Shown here: in pieces, positions 10,133-22,723 of the stretch
Layout: the number at the start of each line of letters is the position of its first letter
How positions within the stretch are numbered: the first letter of the stretch is position 1
Source: Alisma plantago-aquatica
Taxonomy: Eukaryota; Streptophyta; Magnoliopsida; Alismatales; Alismataceae
DNA length: 64,000 nucleotides
Direction: 5' to 3'
Assembly (NCBI GenBank): GCA_963693085.1
Contig: OY856412.1
Location: 1,410,948,194-1,411,012,193 of the forward strand
Translations under genes and position numbers: made by a program
Notes under the pieces: generated by a model
Database searches by the model: none
What the model was told of the DNA's origin: nothing
What the model saw: only the letters and a program-made list of their open reading frames with translations

Positions 10133-12489
10133 TGATTCGGCCCTATTTTAGGGCTTCATCTTGTGTAATTTTGCATTTCAATCACATCTAGGCTTGTTAG
10201 ATTACATGTTATTTCCCTCAATACACATATCTATGTAAAATGCACTTATAGACATTATTTGCATATTTTCCATGCATTTGGACCATGCTTGATGGAAGAG
10301 AGAGAGAAGAGTGATCCTAGGGTTTCCCTACCCTTGGAGAGACCCAAAGTGAAGTTCAATGATCCCTCAACCTACCCCTAGTGGCCAAAGATCTATTTAA
10401 GCAAAAGATGTCCAAGAAAATCCAAAGAATCAAGTCAAAGTGTTGATCCAGAGACCAGCACGACCGTGGTACCACAGAACGGCCGTGCTATATCACTTGC
10501 AAAATCAATAGGTTCATAGATCAATTTGTGCAGAAATCCCCACGGCTGTGGTACCACAGAACGGCTGTGGTGTACTGACTCTAGAATGGTCATGCTTCCC
10601 AGCATGACTGTGGTACCTGTAGAGAGAATGGTCGTGGAGCCGAGAACAGGCAGCCGAATTCGAGCCAGAATGACAGAGGTACCCTTACCCCACCGTGGCC
10701 GTGGTAACCACCACGGCCGTGCCATTTTCAGTGCAAAAGTGACATATTCCCTTTAATTTTTCATCATTTCTCACCACGGTCATTCCCATCCACCACGACC
10801 ATTCTCACTCCCCCACCACGGCCATGGTGACCACCACGGCCATGCTACCTACAAAAACCTGGCTACTTTTGCACTATTTTTTCCATACTACCCCTACTTG
10901 ACTTAGTGCTTCCCCCACACCTATATATACCTAGGTGGTGGCTCCAGCATGCATTTATCTACCTTATACCACCTCTTAGCTCCCCATTTTCTCCCCTTAG
11001 CCATTCCACTTCATTTCCACCTCCATTACACTCCATTTCATCATTTCCACCATCAAAACCCTAATTTCCACCCATTTCCGCCCATTTCAACCATCATTCC
11101 ATGCACCTACACCTTGGAGGAGTGAGGAGGATGCCCTACAACAGATGAAGTGGAGGAATTCTTCATCTCCACCGAGCTCCATGGCTTCTTCTATCTCCTT
11201 CTCCCTTTTATTTGTACTTTGCATTGTCATGAGTAGCTAGGCCCCTTGGGTGGGCTGTTTGGGTGTAAAATGTTACTTTGATACCATGTTGGGGGAAATG
11301 ATATGTTAAGTTTGTAATTCCATCTACTAATGATTATGTTCTATTTTTATCTCATTCTCCATGAATTTCTTGTTGGTTTGTGCTTGAAATCGATTGGGAA
11401 TTTAGCAAAATTGATTATATGTGTGAATTTTGGGATTTGCTTCTAGGTCTAATTCTTGGATCCCTATCTATCTACCCATCCCCCTATATCCTAATTGATT
11501 CTCCTAACTCTAGTTGAGAGATCTAAGTAGCTAGTTTAGGTGAATTTGGTGTGCTTAGCATGGAGCTTTCTCAAGGTTAGAATGTGAGTGATGGGAGGCC
11601 TAAAACATCACTTCCATTCCCATTACTAACCTCAACCCCTAATCATCCTAAAATCATCTAACCTAGAAACCTAGGCTTATTTAGACTCTAATTTAATTAC
11701 ACCTAAACCCAAACCCAATTGAGCCTCATAAAGGTAGTAGGGAGTGTTAGGGACTATTTCCCCTATACTCAACCTAGCATATCCATGGCCAGTTTGTAGC
11801 TTAGGCTATTTACTAGACTCTAGCTTGCTGTTTGGTTTGGATAATCTAAATGGAATCATAATGTTCACATGTTACCTCCCAACTTATGTGATAAGTGCAT
11901 CCCCTAAACACCCCACTTCTCCCTTAATTGCTTTAAACCCTAGATTCCATCTTGCTTAGCTAGTGTTAGCGTCATTAGCTCTTTTCTTGCCTAGACAACT
12001 TCTTACCCTGTTCTTGCTTTTTTATTGCTAGATCAGGCCTTTACTTTCTCTTTTGCTCTATTTGCTAGTATAGTGTAGTTTAACTCTCTTCTTGCTTGCC
12101 TTAGTGTAGTTTGTTCTTTTCTTACCTTGTCTGGCCTTTTCTTTCTTAGTAGAATTAACTCTCTAGAGTTAACTGAGGTTTTGTTCTCGCTTGTCTTTCT
12201 TTCTTATTCACCTTAGTCTAACAATCAAATCATCTTTAAACCCTTAACCCTAGTCTCCATAGTAGGAACCTAGCAAAACAAACCTAGCTCTAGTGCCCCA
12301 TTTTCTCCCTGTGGATCAACCCTATACTTGCCACCTTACCTATACTACAACACGACCCCGTGCGCTTGCGTGATAGCATTTTAGTAGAAGTAGGTTTGTC
12401 TGTGTAGGTCTTTATAAATAGAAAGTTTAATCTCACCCGTGTGCCTCCGTCCGCGGAGTTGCATCCACTCAAGTCTCAATTGAGTGGTG
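10133..12489 (+). repeat. LTR of unit 3
   Basis: The LTR is about 2357 bp. The motif cluster is at about 10449-10850 and the TATA box at 10921-10930. Up to about 11470 it has its own variants (for example at 11367, 11391, 11442 and 11449). From there it becomes nearly identical to the LTRs of units 4 and 5, so the left edge of the triplicated block falls inside this LTR. Confidence 0.85.
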
Positions 12490-15400
12490 TGTAATGCCAT
12501 TGGTGGGGACGCACCATTCAACGTGACCCAACCTACAACTGAACTCATGGAACCCGACCTACACCTGACTCACAATTTCTATGGGTGGGCTACTGCCTTG
12601 TCTTTAGTCCCACAATTTAATTTAAATCGGGTTAGGGTTTACGTCAATTTGAAGCCAAGGACCCGACCCTACATATAGTACATAAGAACCATATGTATAT
12701 ATATCATATTTGTTACATATAATATGTTATTGTTACACTTATAGTTACATGCTATAAGAAAAAGGGAGAAATTCTTATGCATAACTCCCGACTATGCTGT
12801 TGACAAGGAAACAATTCAATGGACAGCTAATCTCATCAATTTATTTTACACCCATCAATTATTCTACATTTATATCAAACTATGTTCACACCCATTGTTT
12901 ATCCAATTTGTTTTGTTATCTCCTTTTTGGTCAACCATGATACTCATATGAACTTCCTATTTTGAACTTTGGAATCAAACATATATTTTTTTAAGGTATA
13001 CCACATGTTTCTTTTTTCTTTTCCTGAAGGTATATCACATGTTATATAAAATACAATTATTTTCCTTAATTATATTATAAATAAAAAATCAAGTGCAAAT
13101 ACATAAAATTGATTGTACTTTTAAAAATCATTGCAATGGGGGATTCCTTGTCAATTATTTTGACTCTTCATTAGACAATCTATATTTATTTGGTACCACA
13201 TGCATCATGATATCTTTTCAATTTCTCACTTTTTCCTTTTAACTTAACGACGCAACTCAGTTAGACCTTTCATTTTCTAATGATGGAAAAGGATTTTACC
13301 ACTTGACAAGTTTTAATAATATAATAATATAAAATGGGATACATATACATAAATCCTTATTACTATATTCTCAAGACAACAATTCAACGGGAAATTATGC
13401 ACTTGAATTGGTTAATGTCCAATGATCATTCTAACTTAACTCAATAATGTGTTTATCCTACTATTCACCTAAAATTTCTCATGTTCATGAAGGATTTTCA
13501 AGTTAAACATAGACAAGCAACATGCATGTATATTTTGCAATGTAAGCACTTGAACATAAACTTATTTCAATGAAACAAATTGAAAACCCATGTATGCCAT
13601 TATCTTTATTTAGTTGAAAAATATCAACACGGGATGGACCCAAACCCGACCAACAATATGAGAATATAACATGGGCCGGGTCTGGGCCCCATGAATTCTG
13701 AAAATTGTCGGACTGTGACCTGGACCCATGTCATTGATAGAGTATGAGTATGAGTTTGGGCATTAGTAAAGCCGTAACAACCTGACCTGATGCTCAACCC
13801 TAACTATTATTACATTGACATAACATGAGCAACACATCATTAATGTTTCACATGTACCCAAACATGCTAGAATATTACATATTCAACCTTCAATCACATG
13901 TTTGAAGCTCCATTCACCATGTGTAAGCAAGGAAAAGATGTAACAATAGGATTCTATTAATAAAAACACATTTGCATGTCAATCAAAACCTAGATGGAAC
14001 AACTATAGTTTTAATTTCACAAGAGTGTGATAAAATTTAGCCTTTTATCATAGATATTGCATTATTTTCTATATATTTAAGCTTGTACAATAAGGAGAAG
14101 AATGACTAAAAAGCTTTCAATATATAGTCGTAGCAAGAATAATCATAGGCATATCATTTCATATTTAATTTTTTACGATGGGGATAAGATTTTATCTCTT
14201 AAAAATATTTAGCATGATTTAAAGCATGGCCATGAAACTTAGAAAATGAAAAGGTATATGCAAACTCTAGATGCATATCATATCATTTCATATTTGATTT
14301 CTTACGACGTGGATAAGCTTTTATATCTTAAAACTATTTATCATGGTTAAAGCACGGCCATGAAACTTAGAAAATGAAAAGGTATATGAAAACTCTAGAT
14401 GCATATCTATTCACCTTGAAACAAAGAGAAGCAAGAAGAAAACCCATATATTTAACAAGCTCGAGCAAGAATCCCATTTAAAACCACAAATTAAAAGAGA
14501 AAAGTCCTAAAACAACCCCACTTCAGCCTCCTTAGCTAAGAAGCAAGAATTGGGATGCAAGGCGAAGGAAGAAAGAAGTTTAGATCAATGTTCTTGCACC
14601 AATATTGAGCTAAAGAAATATAGAGAAGGAAAACAAACTAAAAATGCAATCTTCATGAAACCAGCTACAGATTCATGTAAATGAAGAAAAAAATTATGAA
14701 TTATTCACCAAGAATCTTACAGGAAAGGTCAAGCATTGGTCTTTATCACCTCAACTTGCTCAAAGTCACCCTTAGGAGAACCAATGATTAAATATAAAAG
14801 TTCCCCATGTGGAAATGACAAAATAGAATGCATACAGTCATTTATATATCCGACTAGTAAAAAATTAAATCTGACAAAATTCACAAATTTGGCAGAGAAT
14901 TATAGTCCAATGGGCTCAATTGGACAAGTAAAAATAAAAATATGACATGAAAAATATTGGTTGCTCCCAATCTGACCATATCCCTACCAATCTGATCTTG
15001 ATTTGTGGACAAACCTCAAATCATCAAGTCAACTAAGAGAAGTTTGAGTTATGACACAAAATACATATGGACCTGGTGATGCTCTAAATAATTATCGTTC
15101 TCATAGGCTATTTTATCATGTATTTTATGCGTTCTTTGATCATTTTAATATTAATTGTGTATCATTTATCAACATTGGTATGTGACACTTAATTGCATTA
15201 AATATCCGTTATTATTAGCATTACATATTTAGTTATCATTGTTTTGGACTTATGTTCTTTCTTGTTCATGTTTCAGGTGAATTAACAAGAAATGGATCAA
15301 TTCGATACTACCGACATGGTCGTCGGTGGTACCAATATTTGACGGAAAGGAACATAGTTGAATTGAGGATTGCCCAAATTTGAGATTTTTTTCCTAAAAG

Positions 15401-16428
15401 TGTGTTTCGACCCAATCTCTACCTTTTGGATTAAAAATGATGACATTTGACAAATGCAAGCAAATTATCATTGATTTTTGCTGAATGGTATCAATTCTTG
15501 ACTTTTTACATGTGCATCACCTCTCTTGTGTTTGCGAATGATTTGGTTGAATTGTGACTCGAGCAAGCTATGAGCACTTAGTGCCTATGAAATCACTTGA
15601 TAGAAGTATCAATTTTAGGTTGTTCATTCGTGAGGTGTGATATTGTTGGATGAAGTGTTGGACTATTTTTTATACAAGATACCTTATGTTGAGAATCATG
15701 CCAGTGAACCCTCTTTGACCTGCTATTCACTCACGATATGCTTACCCCTCCGCCTCATGAACGGATGCCAAAGTGCAACATATCAACCGTTGCCACCTCC
15801 AAAAGTTTGGGGTGGCCACACCTACATCTCACAGCTTCACTCTCATCACCATATGCCCTATCTACTCCAAGGGCAAAGAAGAAAAAAGGAAAAGAAAAGG
15901 CAACAATAAAATAAAAATATGCTCCTATTTTAGACCATCTAAATAAAGAAAAGATGAGTGCTCTATGTAATAACACTCCAAAATCTTACTGCAATCCTTT
16001 CTTCCATTTTTATACCCATTGAGCTAGGAAACATCAAACTAGCTCATTTTGCCCTTTTCCACAGCCATGTAGGTCATTTGGTGTGATTTGAAACATAAGG
16101 TAGAAAGCATGAAGGTGAAACATCACTCCTAGTCATCCTTGATTAATGCCAACATGAAACGGTCTACCTGGAACTACATGAAAGAAATATGGATAGCTGG
16201 TGTGTTTTATGCACTACATTTGCAGTTCATATCCTTTGTGCTCTTTTCATGATTTGTTTGTGAAAGTAGGAGAGGAGAGAGGTGGAATGCATGTACTTAT
16301 TCATTTTTTATCCCATTCAACAATAATCAACCTTTGCATTGCATTTGTCATTTCTTGATTGTGGAAAAATTACATAGAGATTGAGTTGGAATATACTTGA
16401 GGACAAGTATGTTTCAAGTTTGGGGTGG
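12490..16428 (+). mobile_element. Internal region of unit 3 (complete non-coding form)
   Basis: This is the reference copy of the non-autonomous internal region. The block 12516-15370 replaces the coding part seen in unit 1 and has no recognisable protein. It includes an AT-rich middle, a tandem duplication at 14149-14400, and the hairpin near 15304. From 15371 it rejoins the 3' untranslated sequence shared with unit 1 and ends in the polypurine tract before 16429. Confidence 0.8.
14149..14400 (+). repeat. Two-copy tandem duplication of about 125 bp
   Basis: Copy 1 (14149-14272) and copy 2 (14273-14400) both run from gcatatcat...tttcatattt to ccatgaaacttagaaaatg and aactctagat. Copy 2 has four extra bases (a repeated atca/tcat). 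The same pair occurs in units 4 and 5 at +6295 and +12590, near 33042-33297 in unit 6, near 39314-39566 in unit 7 and near 55856-56110 in unit 8. Unit 2 keeps only the second copy. Confidence 0.8.
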
Positions 16429-18784
16429 TGATTCGGCCCTATTTTAGGGCTTCATCTTGTGTCATTTTGCATTTCAATCACATCTAGGCTTGTTAGATTA
16501 CATGTTATTTCCCTCAATACGCATATCTGTGTAAAATGCACTTATGGACATTATTTGCATATTTTCCATGCATTTGGACCATGCTTGATGGAAGAGAGAG
16601 AGAAGAGTGATCCTAGGGTTTCTCTACCCTTGGAGAGACCCAAAGTGAAGTTCAATGCTCCCTCAACCTACCTCTAGTAGCCAAAAATCCATTTAAGCAA
16701 AGATGTCCAAGAAATTCCAAAGAATCAAGTCAAAGTGTAGATCCAGAGACCAACACGACCGTGGTACCACAGAACGGCCGTGCTATCCCACTTGCAAAAT
16801 CAATAGGTTCATAGCTCAATTTGTGCATAAATCCCCACGGCTGTGGTACCACAGAACGGTTGTGGTGCACTAACTCTAGAATGGTCGTGCTTCCCAGCAC
16901 GACTGTGGTACCTGTAGAGAGAATGGTCGTGGAGCCGAGAACAGGCAGCCGAATTCGATCCAGAACGACAATGGTACCTTTACCCCACCGCGGCCGTGGT
17001 AACCACCACGACCGTGCCATTTTCAGTGCAAAAGTGACATATTCCCTTTGATTTTTCACCATTTCTCACCACGGTCATTCCCATCCACCACGACCATTCT
17101 CACTCCCCCCACCACGGCCGTGGTGACCACCACGGCCATGCTACCTACAAAAACCTGGCTATTTTTGCACTATTTTTTCCATACTACCCTACTTGACTTA
17201 GTGCTTCCCCCACACCTATATATACCTAGGTGGCAGCTCCAGCATGCAATTATCTACCTTCTACCACCTCTTAGCTCCCCATTTTCTTCCCTTAGCCATT
17301 CCACTCCATTTCCACCTCCATTACACTCCATTTCATCATTTCCACCATCAAAACCCTAGTTTCCACCCATTTCCGCCCATTTCAACCATCATTCCATGCC
17401 CCTACACCTTGGAGGAGAGAGGAGGATGCCCTACAACAGATGAAGTGGACGAATTCTTCATCTAGACCAAGCTCCATGGCTTCTTCTATCTCCTTCTCCC
17501 TTTTATTTGTACTTTGCATTGTCATGAGTAGCTAGGCCCCTTGGGTGGGCTGTTTGGGTGTAAAATGTTACTTTGATACCATGTTGGGGGAAATGATATG
17601 TTAAGTTTGTAATTCCATCTACTAATGATTATGTTCTATTTTTATCTCATTCTCTATGAATTGCTTGTTGGTTTGTGCTTGAAATCAATTGGGAATTTAG
17701 CGAAATTGATTATATGTGTGAATTTTGGGATTTGCTCCTAGGTATAATTCTTGGATCCCTAGCTATCTACCCATCCCCCTATATCCTAATTGATTCTCCT
17801 AACTCTAGTTGAGAGATCTAAGTAGCTAGTTTAGGTGAATTTGGTGTGCTTAGCATGGATCTTTCTCAAGGTTAGAATGTGAGTGATGGGAGGCCTAAAA
17901 CATCACTTCCATTCCCATTACTAACCTCAACCCCTAATCATCCTAAAATCATCTAACCTAGAAACCTAGGCTTATTTAGACTCTAATTTAATTACACCTA
18001 AACCCAAACCCAATTGAGCCTCATAAAGGTAGTAGGGAGTGTTAGGGACTATTTCCCCTATACTCAACCTAGCATATCCATGGCCAGTTTGTAGCTTAGG
18101 CTATTTACTAGACTCTAGCTTGCTGTTTGGTTTGGATAATCTAAATGGAATCATAATGTTCACATGTTACCTCCCAACTTATGTGATAAGTGCATCCCCT
18201 AAACACCCCACTTCTCCCTTAATTGCTTTAAACCCTAGATTCCATCTTGCTTAGCTAGTGTTAGCGTCATTAGCTCTTTTCTTGCCTAGACAACTTCTTA
18301 CCCTGTTCTTGCTTTTTTATTTCTAGATCAGGCCTTTACTTTCTCTTTTGCTCTATTTGCTAGTATAGTGTAGTTTAACTCTCTTCTTGCTTGCCTTAGT
18401 GTAGTTTGTTCTTTTCTTACCTTGTCTGGCCTTTTCTTTCTTAGTAGAATTAACTCTCTAGAGTTAACTGAGGTTTTGTTCTCGCTTGTCTTTCTTTCTT
18501 ATTCACCTTAGTCTAACAATCAAATCATCTTTAAACCCTTAACCCTAGTCTCCATAGTAGGAACCTAGCAAAACAAACCTAGCTCTAGTGCCCCATTTTC
18601 TCCCTGTGGATCAACCCTATACTTGCCACCTTACCTATACTACAACACGACCCCGTGCGCTTGCGTGATAGCATTTTAGTAGAAGTAGGTTTGTCTGTGT
18701 AGGTCTTTATAAATAGAAAGTTTAATCTCACCCGTGTGCCTCCGTCCGCGGAGTTGCATCCACTCAAGTCTCAATTGAGTGGTG
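16429..18784 (+). repeat. LTR of unit 4
   Basis: The LTR is about 2356 bp. The motif cluster is at 16753-17143 and the TATA box at 17216-17225. It is nearly identical to the LTR of unit 5. One private difference is atggatctttc near 17857, where its sisters have atggagctttc. Confidence 0.85.
16753..17143 (+). promoter_or_regulatory. Cluster of CACGACCGTGGT-like motifs in LTR U3
   Basis: About 14 variants of one partly palindromic motif occur in both orientations within about 390 bp, ending about 70 bp before the TATA box. Examples are cacgaccgtggtacc (16754), acggccgtgc (16784), cacggctgtggtacc (16836), cacgactgtggtacc (16898), cgcggccgtggt (16989) and cacggccgtggtg (17113). The spacing is irregular. 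Equivalent clusters lie at about 5398-5775, 10449-10850, 23048-23438, 29343-29733, 35637-36005 and 41880-42265. The position suggests an enhancer or binding-site array; that role is inferred. Confidence 0.7.
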
Positions 18785-21700
18785 TGTAATGCCATTGGTG
18801 GGGACGCACCATTCAACGTGACCCAACCTACAACTGAACTCATGGAACCCGACCTACACCTGACTCACAATTTCTATGGGTGGGCTACTGCCTTGTCTTT
18901 AGTCCCACAATTTAATTTAAATCGGGTTAGGGTTTACGTCAATTTGAAGCCAAGGACCCGACCCTACATATAGTACATAAGAACCATATGTATATATATC
19001 ATATTTGTTACATATAATATGTTATTGTTACACTTATAGTTACATGCTATAAGAAAAAGGGAGAAATTCTTATGCATAACTCCCGACTATGCTGTTGACA
19101 AGGAAACAATTCAATGGACAGCTAATCTCATCAATTTATTTTACACCCATCAATTATTCTACATTTATATCAAACTATGTTCACACCCATTGTTTATCCA
19201 ATTTGTTTTGTTATCTCCTTTTTGGTCAACCATGATACTCATATGAACTTCCTATTTTGAACTTTGGAATCAAACATATATTTTTTTAAGGTATACCACA
19301 TGTTTCTTTTTTCTTTTCCTGAAGGTATATCACATGTTATATAAAATACAATTATTTTCCTTAATTATATTATAAATAAAAAATCAAGTGCAAATACATA
19401 AAATTGATTGTACTTTTAAAAATCATTGCAATGGGGGATTCCTTGTCAATTATTTTGACTCTTCATTAGACAATCTATATTTATTTGGTACCACATGCAT
19501 CATGATATCTTTTCAATTTCTCACTTTTTCCTTTTAACTTAACGACGCAACTCAGTTAGACCTTTCATTTTCTAATGATGGAAAAGGATTTTACCACTTG
19601 ACAAGTTTTAATAATATAATAATATAAAATGGGATACATATACATAAATCCTTATTACTATATTCTCAAGACAACAATTCAACGGGAAATTATGCACTTG
19701 AATTGGTTAATGTCCAATGATCATTCTAACTTAACTCAATAATGTGTTTATCCTACTATTCACCTAAAATTTCTCATGTTCATGAAGGATTTTCAAGTTA
19801 AACATAGACAAGCAACATGCATGTATATTTTGCAATGTAAGCACTTGAACATAAACTTATTTCAATGAAACAAATTGAAAACCCATGTATGCCATTATCT
19901 TTATTTAGTTGAAAAATATCAACACGGGATGGACCCAAACCCGACCAACAATATGAGAATATAACATGGGCCGGGTCTGGGCCCCATGAATTCTGAAAAT
20001 TGTCGGACTGTGACCTGGACCCATGTCATTGATAGAGTATGAGTATGAGTTTGGGCATTAGTAAAGCCGTAACAACCTGACCTGATGCTCAACCCTAACT
20101 ATTATTACATTGACATAACATGAGCAACACATCATTAATGTTTCACATGTACCCAAACATGCTAGAATATTACATATTCAACCTTCAATCACATGTTTGA
20201 AGCTCCATTCACCATGTGTAAGCAAGGAAAAGATGTAACAATAGGATTCTATTAATAAAAACACATTTGCATGTCAATCAAAACCTAGATGGAACAACTA
20301 TAGTTTTAATTTCACAAGAGTGTGATAAAATTTAGCCTTTTATCATAGATATTGCATTATTTTCTATATATTTAAGCTTGTACAATAAGGAGAAGAATGA
20401 CTAAAAAGCTTTCAATATATAGTCGTAGCAAGAATAATCATAGGCATATCATTTCATATTTAATTTTTTACGATGGGGATAAGATTTTATCTCTTAAAAA
20501 TATTTAGCATGATTTAAAGCATGGCCATGAAACTTAGAAAATGAAAAGGTATATGCAAACTCTAGATGCATATCATATCATTTCATATTTGATTTCTTAC
20601 GACGTAGATAAGCTTTTATATCTTAAAACTATTTATCATGTTTAAAGCACGGCCATGAAACTTAGAAAATGAAAAGGTATATGAAAACTCTAGATGCATA
20701 TCTATTCACCTTGAAACAAAGAGAAGCAAGAAGAAAACCCATATATTTAACAAGCTCGAGCAAGAATCCCATTTAAAACCACAAATTAAAAGAGAAAAGT
20801 CCTAAAACAACCCCACTTCAGCCTCCTTAGCTAAGAAGCAAGAATTGGGATGCAAGGCGAAGGAAGAAAGAAGTTTAGATCAATGTTCTTGCACCAATAT
20901 TGAGCTAAAGAAATATAGAGAAGGAAAACAAACTAAAAATGCAATCTTCATGAAACCAGCTACAGATTCATGTAAATGAAGAAAAAAATTATGAATTATT
21001 CACCAAGAATCTTACAGGAAAGGTCAAGCATTGGTCTTTATCACCTCAACTTGCTCAAAGTCACCCTTAGGAGAACCAATGATTAAATATAAAAGTTCCC
21101 CATGTGGAAATGACAAAATAGAATGCATACAGTCATTTATATATCCGACTAGTAAAAAATTAAATCTGACAAAATTCACAAATTTGGCAGAGAATTATAG
21201 TCCAATGGGCTCAATTGGACAAGTAAAAATAAAAATATGACATGAAAAATAGTGGTTGCTCCCAATCTGACCATATCCCTACCAATCTGATCTTGATTTG
21301 TGGACAAACCTCAAATCATCAAGTCAACTAAGAGAAGTTTGAGTTATGACACAAAATACATATGGACCTGGTGATGCTCTAAATAATTATCGTTCTCATA
21401 GGCTATTTTATCATGCATTTTATGCGTTCTTTGATCATTTTAATATTAATTGTGTATCATTTATCAACATTGGTATGTGACACTTAATTGCATTAAATAT
21501 CCGTTATTATTAGCATTACATATTTAGTTATCATTGTTTTGGACTTATGTTCTTTCTTGTTCATGTTTCAGGTGAATTAACAAGAAATGGATCAATTCGA
21601 TACTACCGACATGGTCGTCGGTGGTACCAATATTTGACGAAAAGGAACATAGTTGAATTGAGGATTGCCCAAATTTGAGATTTCTTTCCTAAAAGTGTGT

Positions 21701-22723
21701 TTCGACCCAATCTCTACCTTTTGGATTAAAAATGATGACATTTGACAAATGCAAGCAAATTATCATTGATTTTTGCTGAATGGTATCAATTCTTGACTTT
21801 TTACATGTGCATCACCTCTCTTGTGTTTGCGAATGATTTGGTTGAATTGTGACTCGAGCAAGCTATGAGCACTTAGTGCCTATGAAATCACTTGATAGAA
21901 GTATCAATTTTAGGTTGTTCATTCGTGAGGTGTGATATTGTTGGATGAAGTGTTGGACTATTTTTTATACAAGATACCTTATGTTGAGAATCATGCCAGT
22001 GAACCCTCTTTGACCTGCTATTCACTCACGATATGCTTACCCCTCCGCCTCATGAACGGATGCCAAAGTGCAACATATCAACCGTTGCCACCTCCAAAAG
22101 TTTGGGGTGGCCACACCTACATCTCACAGCTTCACTCTCATCACCATATGCCCTATCTACTCCAAGGGCAAAGAAGAAAAAAGGAAAAGAAAAGGCAACA
22201 ATAAAATAAAAATATGCTCCTATTTTAGACCATCTAAATAAAGAAAAGATGAGTGCTCTATGTAATAACACTCCAAAATCTTACTGCAATCCTTTCTTCC
22301 ATTTTTATACCCATTGAGCTAGGAAACATCAAACTAGCTCATTTTGCCCTTTTCCACAGCCATGTAGGTCATTTGGTGTGATTTGAAACATAAGGTAGAA
22401 AGTATGAAGGTGAAACATCACTCCTAGTCATCCTTGATTAATGCCAACATGAAACGGTCTACCTGGAACTACATGAAAGAAATATGGATAGCTGGTGTGT
22501 TTTATGCACTACATTTGCAGTTCATATCCTTTGTGCTCTTTTCATGATTTGTTTGTGAAAGTAGGAGAGGAGAGAGGTGGAATGCATGTACTTATTCATT
22601 TTTTATCCCATTCAACAATAATCAACCTTTGCATTGCATTTGTCATTTCTTGATTGTGGAAAAATTACATAGAGATTGAGTTGGAATATACTTGAGGACA
22701 AGTATGTTTCAAGTTTGGGGTGG
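18785..22723 (+). mobile_element. Internal region of unit 4
   Basis: This is a non-coding copy 6295 bp from the unit 3 copy. Private changes include tattttatgcg to cattttatgcg near 21416, gacggaaag to gacgaaaag near 21640, and agcatg to agtatg near 22403. No gene is seen. Confidence 0.8.

Noticed and set aside
12516..15363. ATTCAAC ... GTTGAAT at the two ends of the substituted block, as if terminal inverted repeats of a DNA transposon
   Set aside because: Only 7 bp, not exactly at the block edges, and without a target duplication. This length is expected by chance.
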